Origin: Owenia fusiformis
Lineage: Eukaryota; Annelida; Polychaeta; Sabellida; Oweniidae
Assembly: GCA_903813345.2 (NCBI GenBank)
Contig: CAIIXF020000005.1
Coordinates: forward strand, 19,843,375-19,907,374
DNA: 64,000 nt
Direction of reading: 5' to 3'
The notes under the pieces are model-generated. The model saw nothing but the letters and a program-made list of their open reading frames with translations, did no database searches and was not told the origin of the DNA. Shown here piece after piece: positions 45,070 to 56,590 of the stretch. Numbering within the stretch: position 1 is the stretch's first letter; every line of letters begins with the position of its first letter. Made by a program: the position numbers and the translations under genes.

Positions 45070-45725
45070 TAAGGTAAGAATACACCATTGGGAAGCTGTA
45101 AAGGACAGCTTTAAGAACCTGACCTCCATTTGAATTTTTAGTGAATGTAAAATTAGATATTAACCCTTTCATTCCCAAGGGAACATTTATTAATTTTATG
45201 AAAATCAATTTCAAAATGACAAGTACCCCTATGGCCAGAATGGATTATTTTTAGGTTTACAATAACTACTTTAATGTAAAATTATAATTTAGAGAACATT
45301 TCAGAGTTTGAACCAAGATAGGCTGAGATAGGGGTCATTAAGTGCAGTGACCCCGTTATGCTTCAAAATGCCTCAGATTTTTTTTGTTTTCGGTCGAAAT
45401 AACATATGACAAAACTGTACCGTTCCAATACACCGTTGAGAAGCTAAAGGGGTCACCTTTAAGAATCCGACCTCAATTTGAATTTTAAGTGAATGCAAAA
45501 TTATAATTACCCTTTCATCCCCAGGGTGTCATTTATTAATTTTATGAAAATCAATTTTTAAATGACAAGTACTGGCCAGAATGGATTATTTTTAGGGTTA
45601 AATAACTACTTTGGAGAATATTTAAGAGTTTGAAGCCAGATAGGCTGAGATAGGGGTCATTAAGTGCACTGACCCCAAAATGCTACAAAATGCGTTAGAA
45701 TCTTTTATTTTCAGTAGAAATGAGA
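45070..45725 (+). repeat. Family H, two tandem ~360-bp units
   Basis: Both units carry, in order, TACACC(A/G)TTG, AAGCTGTAAAGGACAGC-like, AATTTTATGAAAATCAATTT, GGCCAGAATGGATTATTTTT and GATAGGCTGAGATAGGGGTC. The second unit has a 20-30-bp deletion. Further pieces at 10931 and 47500. Confidence 0.82.
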
Positions 45726-45857
45726 TTTGATATTTGAAAATAATATGTACTTTAATGTGTAATTTGGGTATTTAGGAATGTAGAATAAAAATCATTTTCT
45801 CCTGAGAACATTAAGATTGCACCAAGCGTGTATTGACTTAACATGAATATGCACCTT

Positions 45858-46373
45858 TATCCCATACTTAGACGTGTTACGGGTACATAAAGCCGGTTTG
45901 TAAAAACTTATATTTTCATCAGCGGGCAGATATAGCTTTACGTCCCGCTCTGAGCGGGCAGATATAGTATATCTGCCCGCTACGTCATAATTGCTGTTCC
46001 CGCATTGTTTTTTTTGTAACGTTCGCATACTGTAAACGACAATGGAGAAAAACGCAGACAATCGCGATCTGTTTGATACTTTAAATAATCAAAGATTTGA
46101 ACAGGAAAATCCGGCTACGGACAAGAATACAAAACTGAACATGAATATTTTAAAATAATTCCACGGTTGGTTGCAAAGTTTCTGAACTTTGGCCAATTGA
46201 ACAATGTGATTGGTATGGGATAAACAGATCATCCTATAGTCGGTTCAGGATATTGGGATTATCCCTTGGCCAATATAATATATCTACCCTCGGGACCTAC
46301 GGCCCTCGGGCAGATATATTATATTGGCCTCGGGATAATCCCAATATCCTGAACCTCATATAGGATAATCTCT
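45858..46373 (-). repeat. Family C element, inverted copy
   Basis: Mirror of 7503-8020: starts at TATCCCATACTTAGACGTG, palindrome GCGGGCAGATATAGTATATC at 45955-45985, body, then the 150-bp hairpin ending GATAATCTC at 46373. The least decayed body of the copies. Confidence 0.87.
46042..46158 (+). pseudogene. Short ORF in family C, possible Crypton-like N-terminus
   Basis: Codes 38 residues: MEKNADNRDLFDTLNNQRF, then EQENPATDKNTKLNMNILK, and a stop. The next in-frame text (FHGWLQSF) continues the same pattern. The layout, an acidic start followed by NTK...(N/V)...F..W, resembles the N-termini of DUF3504/Crypton tyrosine-recombinase proteins of invertebrates; this is a resemblance only. Other copies show the same frame with stops. 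Suggests family C derives from a larger coding element. Confidence 0.35.
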
Positions 46374-46732
46374 ATTTATGCACCTTTATGCACCTTTAAC
46401 ATAGGGTACCATCATATCCATTTGACCTAATTTTATCTTTTTAAATATACCCTTATATGTTTACTTGTTAATGATACAATTAATTCCAAAGGAGCACTAC
46501 ACACAATCTAAACAAGTGGTTTGGGTGTTTGACTTCATATCAAGGTTAAGTGGAATCCATCAAGCCAAATATTTGACCTTTGACCTCTATTGTCACAAAT
46601 ATTTACTCAAACAGCATCTTTTTATATCACTCTGATGTAGAATTCCATCTCAAACATGTATACTATCTAATATGGAGTGATTCCAATGAATAGTTTCCTA
46701 GACATAACAGTCCATATAGGCATTTTGAAACC

Positions 46733-46826
46733 ATTTTAATACAACCACAATCCCACTTTGAAACCATATAATTTTAATACAACCACAATCCCACTTTGAA
46801 ACCATATAATTTTAATACAACCACAA
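46733..46826. repeat. 38-bp tandem repeat, 2.5 units
   Basis: Unit TTTTAATACAACCACAATCC plus CACTTTGAAACCATATAA, repeated nearly perfectly. Confidence 0.9.
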
Positions 46827-48150
46827 ACCCACCCTCATAGAAACTAGGGATAGAAGCAAAGTTACATAACTGATCATGGAGAGTGACACAAATATATCCG
46901 TTGCAATTTAAGCACATTCCCTTGTTTAATATGAGAAATCAATGAAAATTTATTTATTTTATTATTAATACAAATAACAGAATAGTACAATAATTAAAAC
47001 AATTCAGATATTTTTCACACCACCTCCATTCATTCAGACATTTGCAGCAGTCATACTTTTAAGTCCTAGTACATATAAAAACATATATTTTTCAAATTGC
47101 GCCTCATACAAATTGTGATTCACCTCGTCGAACTCTTTTGTGTAAATATAATATTAAATGGCAAGGGTTTATTTGGTAAGACATTTTTCTCATTAGCATG
47201 CCTTCCAAAAAAACATGTCATGGGCATTAAAAACAAAAAATCAACTTTGAATAAACGCTGAAAATTTATGATGTAAAAAGAAACTTGTCATTGTTTCCAT
47301 GGATAGTTGGCTGGTAATTTCAAAAATGTAATCTTAACCACAAATGTAAACATCATTAGTACATACTGTTGTGTGGCATAGAGCACAAACCTTGTTGTTA
47401 TGGACATTTAGATTGAAAATAGAAAGCGATTGTCAAAATAGATTTGATTGAAAAAATCATGATTGATTTCTTGATTTTACCCTTTTTGGTGATGAAAGGG
47501 TTAATATCTAGTTTTGCATTCAGCAAAAATTCAAATTGAGGTTAGATTATTAAAGCTGACACTCTCAGCTTTTCAACGGTTTAATTGAACCTTAGTGCAG
47601 AAGAGGTAATTTAAAAAACACTAAGGAGGCTCTATTTTGCTCAAGTAAATGTCTAAAACTTGCATCCTTCTTCAAAGGCCTTCATTTATGCTTAAATTCA
47701 GAAGAAGTGAAATACCCTTGGACCAAGGACGAAAACTTGGTCCAGAGCAGACTTTGGCCCATTTGTGCAAAAGGAATGATTATTCAGTGATCCTTGAATG
47801 AATGAATGACATGCATGCCATTGGAAAGAGGAACCACGTGGCTTCATGGTAAACCAAAGGAAATTGATGTAGTCATCACTGATTTTATTTTTACAATGAT
47901 TTTACTTGTTGCGTTTGAGACAAACTGTAGAATTAAACATTTGAAGTGATGGCACCTCGTCATTGATAATTGGATGTGACGTCATTTATAATATCATTTA
48001 TCTTCAATCTGAATATCATCTCATTTGGATACCAAAACTCCAGGTGATATTATTAAGATATCAGAAATTCAAGTGACCCCACTTGGAGAAACATCAAGCC
48101 AATACACTGGTAATGTACTCTTCAAACTAGTTACCGAAACGGATCCGTTC
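46827..48150. other. Stretch without recognised genes
   Basis: AT-rich. Contains an inverted piece of family H at about 47500-47575 (TTAATATCTAGTTTTGCATT, then AAATTCAAATTGAGGT). Otherwise nothing seen. Confidence 0.4.
47500..47575 (-). repeat. Family H fragment, inverted
   Basis: Complementary to 45105-45170: reads GGTTAATATCTAGTTTTGCA, AAAATTCAAATTGAGG and AAAGCTGACACTCTCAGC. Confidence 0.7.
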
Positions 48151-48430
48151 CGTTGTTACGTTGACGATCTTCATGAATATTGTCACATTGGCAATATTCA
48201 TGAAGATCGTAACAATAGAGCGTAACAAAAGCGAGGGACTAAATCGCCAATATACCAAACATAGAACCGCCTGCATATTCTCAAACTAGACTATCTTCCT
48301 TTACTTTGAGCCAAATTATTGTCCACAACTTGACTTATAAGTTATAGAATCGAGAAATAAAAATATCTTACCGAAAACGAAGCCCGGAAGTTCTTCCATC
48401 TTGTTACGCTGACGTATCGTCAGCGTAACT
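48150..48430. repeat. Pair of hairpins with GTTACGNTGACG ends
   Basis: The hairpin at 48163-48211 pairs GACGATCTTCATGAATATTG with its complement. A 27-bp near-perfect palindrome at 48403-48429 (GTTACGCTGACG, TAT, CGTCAGCGTAAC) shares its word with GTTACGTTGACG at 48154. Possibly the ends of one 280-bp element. Confidence 0.6.
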
Positions 48431-49423
48431 AGGTGAGTACCAGTGATAGTGTTCACTTTCGTATGATGCTACCTTTGATAAATATTCGATCTATGTTATG
48501 TCACTAACCGTATAATCAAAGAAATATTATATACAATTGCTTATTATTTAAAAAATCCCTGGATTAATAGAAAAGTCAATATCTCACCTCCACAATGCAC
48601 CAATTTACAAAGCAAAGAGAGTAAACCCTTTAATGGAGTGTCTTGGCATTTTATATAATGTCCCATATTCACCATATCAGCCCATAAACTTGAACCTTAA
48701 TGAACATCTGAAAGCAATTGTTAGAAGTTCAACATGCAAATGAGACAAGGCTGAAAGCCAATATTATCAGCAATCTGAGAGATGGACAGCGGTTTTGCCA
48801 GGAAAAAGCAGCAAAAAGATCTATAAAACACGTTGATGTTGCTCCACATACCCCCGACTTCCCGTTACCATAACGACCAAAATATTTTCATATGTATGTT
48901 ACGAAGAGTTGCAGGATATATTGTTTATAATGTCATTCTACAATCTGTGTAGCAATTTCATCTCACAACAGGTAATTAAATCTATTGAAATTAGAGCATT
49001 TATATCTTTACTTTCCGGACACCCTGTATAAATGGTATACATTATGCTATACATTAGAAAACATAATGCAATATACAGGGTGTGCCAAAAACTATTGCAA
49101 CATTTTAAAAGGCTAGAAAAGTATCATAACCTTATGGTATTGACATAAATTTTCTTACAGAAACTTGAGGAGAGGCATAGTTTACCATTCAAATACTTCC
49201 GGGAATTTTTCAAAACTTTTTTTAAAAGTTTTAGATTTTAAAAGTTTAATTTTTTAAAAGTTTAAATGTTACAATTCCATTGTATTGACCTAAAGGAATA
49301 TTATAAAAATGTTAAATATAACTTGTGCTTTTTCAGTATAGGCCTTGTCATTTGAAAAGGTTGGAAAGGGTTATATCTATCCCAAACCCACTCAAGAATG
49401 AGATACACCAGTTATGCACGGTC
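48431..49423. other. Stretch without genes; two facing transposon ends
   Basis: At 49017-49090, GGACACCCTGTATA faces TATACAGGGTGTGCC across about 50 bp: two mariner-type termini in opposite orientation. No transposase seen. Confidence 0.45.
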
Positions 49424-50082
49424 GGTTTTGGATATAGGGTATAAAAAGGGTATATCCCCCGGGAAATATTTATACTTCCCCTTGGTCCCTTCGGTCCATC
49501 GGGGAGATATAGAGATTATCCTATATGAGGTTCAGGATATTGGGATTATCCCGAGGCAAATATAATATATTTGCCCGAGGGCCGCAGGTCCCGAGGGAAA
49601 ATATATTATATTGGCCAAGGGATAATCCCAATATCCTGAACCGACTATAGGATAATATGTTTATCCCATACCAATCTTGGTCATCTGGTTAACATTGTGG
49701 AAATATTTTAGAATTTTTTTGTTTTCTTGGCCGTGGACGGATTTTCCTGTTCTCTCAAATATTCCCACATTTATTTTCTCAAATTTCTGATTGATTAAGT
49801 GGATGCTCCTTCTCTTTTTAAACCATCAAACAGATCCTGATTGCCTGTGTTTTCTCCATTGTCGTTTACATTCATTACGCGAACGTTACAAATTATGAAC
49901 AAATATGCCAGCGGCGATTATGACGTAGCGGGCAGATATACTATATCTGCCCGCTCGGAGCGGGACGTAAAGCTATATCTGCCCGCTGATGAAAATATAG
50001 GTTTATACAAACCGGCTTTATGTACCTGTAACACGTCCAAGTATGGGATAAATAAATATATCCCTCTCCTATATCCAAAACC
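49424..50082. repeat. Outer inverted pair enclosing family C copy 3
   Basis: GGTTTTGGATATAGG at 49424 is mirrored by CCTATATCCAAAACC ending 50082. Either the true ends of a longer family C variant or a host element carrying a nested C. Confidence 0.6.
49511..50050 (+). repeat. Family C element, copy 3
   Basis: 540 bp, same order as 7503-8020. The hairpin is well kept; the small palindrome is at 49928-49955. Preceded by a separate CCCTTGGTCCCTTCGGTCCA hairpin core at 49483-49506. Confidence 0.87.
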
Positions 50083-50111
50083 TCCTTAACATAACCCTTA
50101 TATATCTCACC

Positions 50112-50860
50112 CCATGCAGACAGATCGCCTAAAATTACATTCGTATGGTGTGAGACTCGACATTCACGAGGAAAGTAGAAACATTTTGTCACCCATTTTC
50201 TATAAGTATGAGAATAGCATGCTGTCGTGATATTTCAAGGTAACTCGTTCGAAAAATGATGACGGTGATTAAAATGACGATGTAAAGATAAGAGCGCAAC
50301 GAAATATTAGTAACTTAGCAATAACTTAGCATTAACATTGGTCTCGAATAAGTCATACAATTAATATTTGAAGCCCAACTATTATTCAAACGTATGATCG
50401 GACATAAGTATGATGTGTACTATGCGAATAAAGAAACATCATAAGTTCGAATGATAGTTGTATTTTAAATATTAATTGTATGACATGTATGAGACCAATG
50501 TTAATGCTACCAGGAGGAATCTGACCTGCAAGCCTTACTTTTTATACATGTTTTTTCTGTTTTGAAAAATTCGATATGTGTTATATATTTCTCAGTTTTT
50601 CAAAGAAATTTACTAATATTTCATTACGGTTATATCTTTGCATCGTAATTTCGATCACCTCCATCACTCATCGAACGAGTTCCCTTGAAATATCAAGACG
50701 TCCTGCTATTCTCATACTTGTAGAACTCAATGTAACTGTCCTCGACCATTTATTAAGCAGTAACAAATTAATTTGCTTCATGGGTGACAAAATGTTTCTA
50801 CTTTCCTGGTGAATGTCGAGTCTCGCATCATCCGAATGTTTAGGCGATCTGTCTGCATGG
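50112..50860. mobile_element. 749-bp fold-back element
   Basis: Outer arms CCATGCAGACAGATCGCCTA and AAGTAGAAACATTTTGTCAC are mirrored at 50640-50860. An inner inverted pair (AACATTGGTCTCGAATAAGT and CATACAATTAATATTT, mirrored around 50470-50510) continues the pairing, so almost the whole element can fold. The right arm holds an extra insertion of about 60 bp. Non-coding. Confidence 0.8.
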
Positions 50861-50862
50861 CG

Positions 50863-50930
50863 TGTATCTGCCCGCTGATGAAAATATAAAACCTGCTTTA
50901 TGTACCTGTAACACGTTCAAGTATGGGATA
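50863..50930 (+). repeat. Family C fragment
   Basis: GTATCTGCCCGCTGATGAAA to CACGTTCAAGTATGGG: only the last 68 bp of family C, directly after the fold-back element. Confidence 0.8.
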
Positions 50931-51000
50931 AAATTATGAATGTTTGGTGATACTATACATGTACCCAGTTTGGTGTTCTAGCATCAATTATTTTTCGAGG

Positions 51001-51150
51001 TACGAACTACGCGTTAAAGCCTCTTCACATTTGAATTTTTATTTACTTAACCTGCGATAAAAATACTTATACTGTTGATGGAAACGTAATTTGACTTTAC
51101 TTCCAATACCTCCAAATTTTCTTATTTTTTCCTTATGGAGGGGAGTGTAC
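51001..51150. repeat. Family F short derivative
   Basis: 150 bp: GAACTACGCGTTAAAGCCTC arm joined directly to TTATGGAGGGGAGTGTAC. The interior and left terminus of family F are deleted. Confidence 0.75.
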
Positions 51151-51339
51151 ATACATTTAAGGATTATGATTTTTCAGAAATTATTATTTGTAATCAGCTT
51201 TAAATCGTCTCTGACTGAACTCTGGTGTTTGGAAGTTCATTCAAGATGATTTGACCTGGGCTGATCTAAGATCAAGACTATTTCTTGTATCTCTAATTAT
51301 GCAACAAAATAATCACTGATTGTAGGAAATTGTATATAA

Positions 51340-51860
51340 CAGCTTGGGGTATCCGTACGGCGTATCCAGTTTTTACAGGCCCTAGACCTAGAGTCGTCGT
51401 AGAAATTATAACTCGAAGTTGTAACTTTTTCATTTCCTGTTTCATTAGAAATTAATAAAAAGCCGCTGCCAGGCCTTGGAGAGGTCTCATGGTGGCAGTA
51501 CGTAAGGCGTTCTGTCATCATGCGGCTGCCCTAAGATTGTATGGGTTGCAATTGCAGTTGACCTTTACGAACTGTATAAAGCGGCTGCCCTGCGTCTACC
51601 TTGGTTTCTGTCAAGAAAAACTACACCAACCGTAGGGACGCCCTGCGCTGACTGTGTAGTTTCACTGAAAGGCTAACGGTAGCCATAATTTTTTGTCTTC
51701 TCAAAATCAAAATACCCCGCATGGCTGGGGTAGCTAATGTGACGGCTAAAGTATATGACCGCAGAAATTCTAAGGCGACCGTAGGAATATTACCGGCTGC
51801 ATAACTGATAGACCGTACTGTCGCCGTAGCAAATGTGACTGAAACTTTACTCAGGGTTTA
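51340..51860. repeat. Motif-rich block (GCGGCTGCCCT / ACCGTAGG words)
   Basis: GC-richer island with repeated GCGGCTGCCCT, GGCTGCATAA, GGCGACCGTAGG, AACGGTAGCC and TGACGGCTAA words in both orientations. No stable reading frame. Looks like the subterminal region of another motif-saturated element; ends not located. Confidence 0.45.
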
Positions 51861-53093
51861 CAAATTCGGCATCATTGACACGCAGCAAATGTTTACCTCT
51901 TTGCCTACCTTAGTTTCGATGTAATATTCAAGCATTCATAACAAAACCAATTTGCAAATGAGAGATACAAGATGATGACAATTATGTACTTAATGATCTT
52001 AACCACATATCAGTTTACCAATTTTGAAATTGCGACATTGTAAGAAAATCTATCCATGAATATTGCAATCAATAAAACAGACATCTTGACATTGATATAT
52101 CTCATATCGTAATGAAGAGCATGACTTTTAATGATTCTATTGACCTACATGCGATATGGACAATATTAAAGCAAATTTTCCATTTTTCATTATATGAGAA
52201 TTCCTAAACATAATACTTAAAACAAGACAAGACATAAACATAACACCTGAATATTACCTAAGCAATTTAAACAATACAGCCATGAAACCGTAACAATGTA
52301 AAAATTGCCTAAAATCTAAAGACTGGTCCCTTTAAATTCGCTGACTTCGCTTCTTAAAAGAGAGCTTCGTCTGCGTCGTTTATAACTAGACTCTGAGTGC
52401 AAAACGGACCTGTTTGAATTGAAGGCACCTCAGATGATTTAATGACGTCAATGGCGACACAAAGCTCGAGGCAGCCTTCTTGTGGAAAATCAACCACTTA
52501 CAATTTTTAATATTTTCATCCATTTCGCTATTTTGGCCTTCAGCTTCAACCTCTATCATTTTCAAAACATATGTAATTTTAGAATAATATACATGGAAAC
52601 TAAGAGCATTAAAATTGGCTGTTTCATCTCTCGTTCAAACAGGGTTTCCGTGATGTACAGTACCTTTTCAAAAATTGCTTAAATATCATTACTTCCAATA
52701 TATTCTATTTAAGGATGCCTTTTCATAAAAGAGATACATGCAGTGAATCAGGTTTAATAATATGATTAAGGCACAATCAGCCACGCACAATCATTAATAA
52801 ATTAAAACAGTGATATTCCAATCCAATAATAGTAATTGTATCCCCCATATAAGGACAGCATTGCTCTGCTGGGGGTAAAATGATTTTAGTGTAGTATAAG
52901 TGTAGATCTTTCAAGATGTTAATAATGTAATTAGAGATAAAATGGCTTTTTGTAAGACTACAATGTTGATGCAAGTATGGCTCGATGCAAGATTTCGGTG
53001 TTGCTATAAGAATGCAAAGGGCTAGATGCAATACTACAACGTTGCTATATAAGGGGCTATAAATAGTAAACATCAATAGATTTTGATATAAAC
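51861..53093. other. Stretch without confirmed genes
   Basis: The minus strand at 52330-52480 is open in all three frames, one giving YKRRRRSSLLRSEVSEF, but no frame can be preferred. CTTCGCTTCTTAAAAGAGAG is slightly palindromic. Confidence 0.35.
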
Positions 53094-53237
53094 CTTCATT
53101 TTGTAGTCAACATTGAAAAAATCGCTCGTGTGAAAAGTTTAAAAAGTGCAAGAAAGGAATGTCTGTACCATAGTCCATAGATGGCCTTTGCGAGGAACAA
53201 ATGTTTGAACATTTCAATGTTGACTACAAAATGAAGC
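53094..53237. repeat. 144-bp hairpin
   Basis: CTTCATTTTGTAGTCAACAT at the left, ATGTTGACTACAAAATGAAG at the right, 25-bp arms. Confidence 0.85.
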
Positions 53238-53485
53238 AAATGTCCATTGATGGAGGTTATATACAGATTAATATGGAGTTATTTCATGCATTTTGATTAG
53301 GGTAAAAAAATGGAGATACTGATCAACCTAACAAATGGTAACGAAGTTTTATGTCTTAGACTTTTATAGACATTTAATATCTTTTTATTGACATAAAGTC
53401 AGTAAAACAACATTTCTGGTTGATGTTTAGTCATTGATTGATTCTGTTAAACTGTAAAAACAAAGTGTGCAAACAATTTACTTAC

Positions 53486-53515
53486 GTTTTGTTTTGATAA
53501 TATTCCGCGTGGCAT
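53486..53515 (-). CDS. Candidate 5' coding exon MPRGILSKQN
   Basis: An ATG followed by nine codons (MPRGILSKQN) meets a consensus donor AAAAC|GTAAGTA in phase 0. The surrounding 100 bp is richer in CpG than its neighbours (TCGTTCCTGGTACGTTCG). Recalls the SNAG-type start MPRxFLVK but differs at key positions. Its next exon would lie further left and was not identified; the phase-0 terminal exon at 28643 is compatible but unlinked. Confidence 0.25.
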
Positions 53516-54688
53516 GTCGTTCCTGGTACGTTCGCTAGTACGGTGTGTCGATAATCCTACGTTTTTTCTATTTGTTCTACTGTCTTACATGGTTTGCTTT
53601 CTGATTTAGTTGGCTTCAGCGCTTCCCTACACTAACATTCTATTAAAAAGTGATTTATTCCGATCTTTATATACTTTCTTCATGAATGCAAACCGGAGTT
53701 CTCTACCAAGCTATTGTAATACTGTATAGGCTATACCTTACAAAACGATCCTATTATCTGACAAGATCATTTATCAATTTTTAATGAACTCCGCTGCTTA
53801 AAACCTTTCTAATAGATGAATTATAAGTTTTCCATAAATTTTTCTCCAGTCATAACTTACACTTGTGCAATACGCGAGTCAATGTCATCCCGGGCGAATC
53901 TGCAGTATACGATGACAATAGGGTAAGGTTAAACGAAACAGTGGATGTAGACTACTCACACTCCATTAGAGTCCATTTCGTGTAATTACAACGTCACTAT
54001 TAGGAATGATAACTCATACTGTTTATAACCGGATTGAGAACATGGCCGGCATGCTCTTCCATTTTGCAATAATAAACTTCACCTCGCCCCGGAGGATAGG
54101 TCTAAATTAAGAAAATGACAAGATTAAGTCATTAATCTTTAGAGAGTCATCAAGCTTGACACGAGAAATAATTTCATGTAATCTTGGAAATGATATTATT
54201 GAACAGTGTGTACTAAGTTCCGTTGCCCTGCGTTTTCGAAATCTTCCACTTGGCAGATTAGGTTAAACACACGCAGAAAACCTGCATATTTAAAGGCCCC
54301 GTTTTTATCATTTATTGATTATTGTTCATAACTTTAAAAAGTTATTTTGAGATATTTGAGAAAAATGAAGTTACGGACAAAAGGTAGTCAGCTTTTTATT
54401 TCTCAAAAAATCAAATTTCTCGCCATCATAAAATACTCCAAGTTATACAGTGCAAAACACAATCTTTTTACACAATTGCGAAGATTGAACAAAGGACACA
54501 CTATTACAATAATAAAATGTCATGTGCCACTTAAACGTAAGGATGTTAAAATAGTGCACCCTAAGATGTCACTTAGGGTGCAAAAAGGGAAAAAATAAAC
54601 ATGATATACGTTCGACCAATGTTGGTTGTTGAAAACAAGGATGAAAAGAAGAATATGTTTAAAACAGTACGTACTTTGGCATATGCTT
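53516..54688. other. Stretch without confirmed genes
   Basis: Includes a small hairpin GCACCCTAAGATGTCACTTA + GGGTGC at 54556-54581. AT-rich; open frames at 54347-54600 lack support. Confidence 0.35.
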
Positions 54689-56156
54689 CTATGTATGGTT
54701 GGCCTATTAGTATAAAGAATACATGCGTTGTTTACGGGTGTGTAGGCGTTAATTACGCTCGTGTAGATGTAAAATTACGCCCGTGCTGACGAAAAATTAC
54801 GCCTGTGTAGGCGTAAATTACGCCCGTGAAGAAGTAAATTCTACGGGCATTCAGAATACATTTACAGGCGTGAACTTACGGCGTTAAAATTATTAATTAC
54901 GGGCGTTAAGACTGTTATTTTACACGCGCTGAGAAACATCTTCACGCCCGTGGAGTTTATTTTTAGCGCCGTAAATTATGAACCAATCAGAACCTTATTT
55001 ACATGATGATTTAATGCATCCTTGCTAAAAGAGCAACTCCGAGATACTTGCGCTAGTAAACAACAATCAGAAGCCTGCTTACATTTTAGTGTGTTGCATT
55101 GAGGTCCTTAAATATTCGTTCAAGATTGAACTAGATTTAACCAAAGAAGTATTCATTTTTTAGAGCAAATTATATTAAAAGGCAAAATGAAGAGACATGA
55201 ACTGTGTTGGCAGTTATCAACACCCATTGTAGAAACGACAAAATTGCAGAGTATTTTGAGAAGGTATACATGTTTGGTTTCTAAATACGATGATTTTTGG
55301 ATAATTCTCCAATCTAGGCGTCGGCTTCAGAGGTAGGCTAGGTAGGGACTTATTAAGCTCACACGCATTGCAGCTTACAGTCTCATTATACAGTCAGATC
55401 GCTAATGTATCCCTCTAAAGGATGTGTCCAGATACTAGAATTATAGTATCTGATCAACTGCAAATTGACTCTAGACTAAAGCTATATCCTGCAGATCTGG
55501 CATTTTTTGAAAATGTACTGAAAATGTCAAATGAGCCTATATACCTAGTATACCTAGCCAACATATGTTCAAATTTGGTGTAAGGGAGATGTGTACTTTT
55601 TGGAATCTTTATGCAGCCGTCTTTATATGTCACATGTTATTTCCAGGAATACATAACTCATTTAATATACGATGTAAATCTTTCACATTTGCACAAATAG
55701 TGCACCGAGATACCCAGAAAAGAAATAATATTTCATATGCCTCCAATTGCAACAGTTGTTCCTGGCACAATCATGAGTATGTTATTAACTTGCACAAGGA
55801 TCTTGGAGTTGTACTTTTAGCTATAATGCATCGTATCATAATGTAAGCAAGATGCTGATTGGTTCATAATTCACGGCGCTAAAATGAACTCGACGGGCGT
55901 GAAGATGTTTCTCAGCGCGTGTAAAATAACAGTCTTAACGCCCGTAATTAATAATTTTAACGCCGTAAGTTCACGCCTGTAAATGTATTCTGAACGCCCG
56001 TAGAATTTACTTCTTCACGGGCGTAATTTACGCCTACACAGGCGTAATTTTTCGTCAGCACGGGCGTAATTTTACATCTACACGAGCGTAATTAACGCCT
56101 ACACACCCGTAAACAACGCATGCATTCTTTATACTAATAGGCCAACCATATCTATG
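54689..56156. mobile_element. 1.47-kb fold-back element built from ACGCCCGTA repeats
   Basis: Two arms of about 303 bp (54689-54991 and 55855-56156) are near-perfect inverted copies. They start TATGGTTGGCCTATTAGTAT and continue to the inner word GAACCAATCAG. Each arm carries roughly a dozen copies of TTACGCCCGTG, TACGGGCGT, GGCGTAAATTACG or ACGGCGTTA in both directions. The 860-bp middle is ordinary AT-rich DNA with one 93-codon frame of unknown meaning (55565-55846). The architecture matches Foldback/Galileo-like elements with subrepeats, but the sequence is not recognised. Confidence 0.88.
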
Positions 56157-56254
56157 AGAGTTCATTCCTAGCTTATCCAAGGTGGACATATAACGCGTTA
56201 CAGCCATGCGTAGAGCTGTTCAAAACGAGGCTGCAACGCATTAAGCTATTGCCG

Positions 56255-56590
56255 TACACCAATGGGACATGATGGGACACCAAGGGAGTTATTGATTTTC
56301 ATGGGTCATGAAGGGACAATTTAGGACATCCCCATGGGATATTCTTGGGACATCAGGTAACATTGTCACACGTTGTCCCTTTTTGTCCCAAGTTGTCCCT
56401 GGGACACTGTCCGACGTTGTCCGATTTTGTCCCTTTATGTCCCAAGAAAAGAATGAACATGTTAATTCTTTTTTGGGGAAATTATCGGACAAATGAGGGG
56501 CATTTCAACACGTGATGATCATTTGACCATTTTCTGACAAAATGGCGCTATATTCCAGACATCATCGGACAAAATGGGACAACGTGGGAC
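56255..56590. repeat. Motif-saturated block (TTGTCCC / GGGACA)
   Basis: About 18 copies of TGTCCC or GGGACA in 330 bp, e.g. TTGTCCCAAGTTGTCCCTGG and GGACACTGTCCGACGTTGTC. The left half has mostly GGGACA, the right half TGTCC, then GGACAA again at 56555-56590. Reads open on both strands because of the short repeat. Likely a motif-type element; termini not found. Confidence 0.65.

Noticed and set aside
49841-50089. Shared protein-like frame (GRYTISARSERDVKLYLP) in family C copies
   Set aside because: The identity follows from recent repeat DNA over a palindrome; the same bases read open on the other strand, so it is not evidence of a protein.
52330-52480. Minus-strand exon-like block giving YKRRRRSSLLRSEVSEF
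   Set aside because: All three frames are open over the same stretch and none has matching splice phases, so no coding call can be made.
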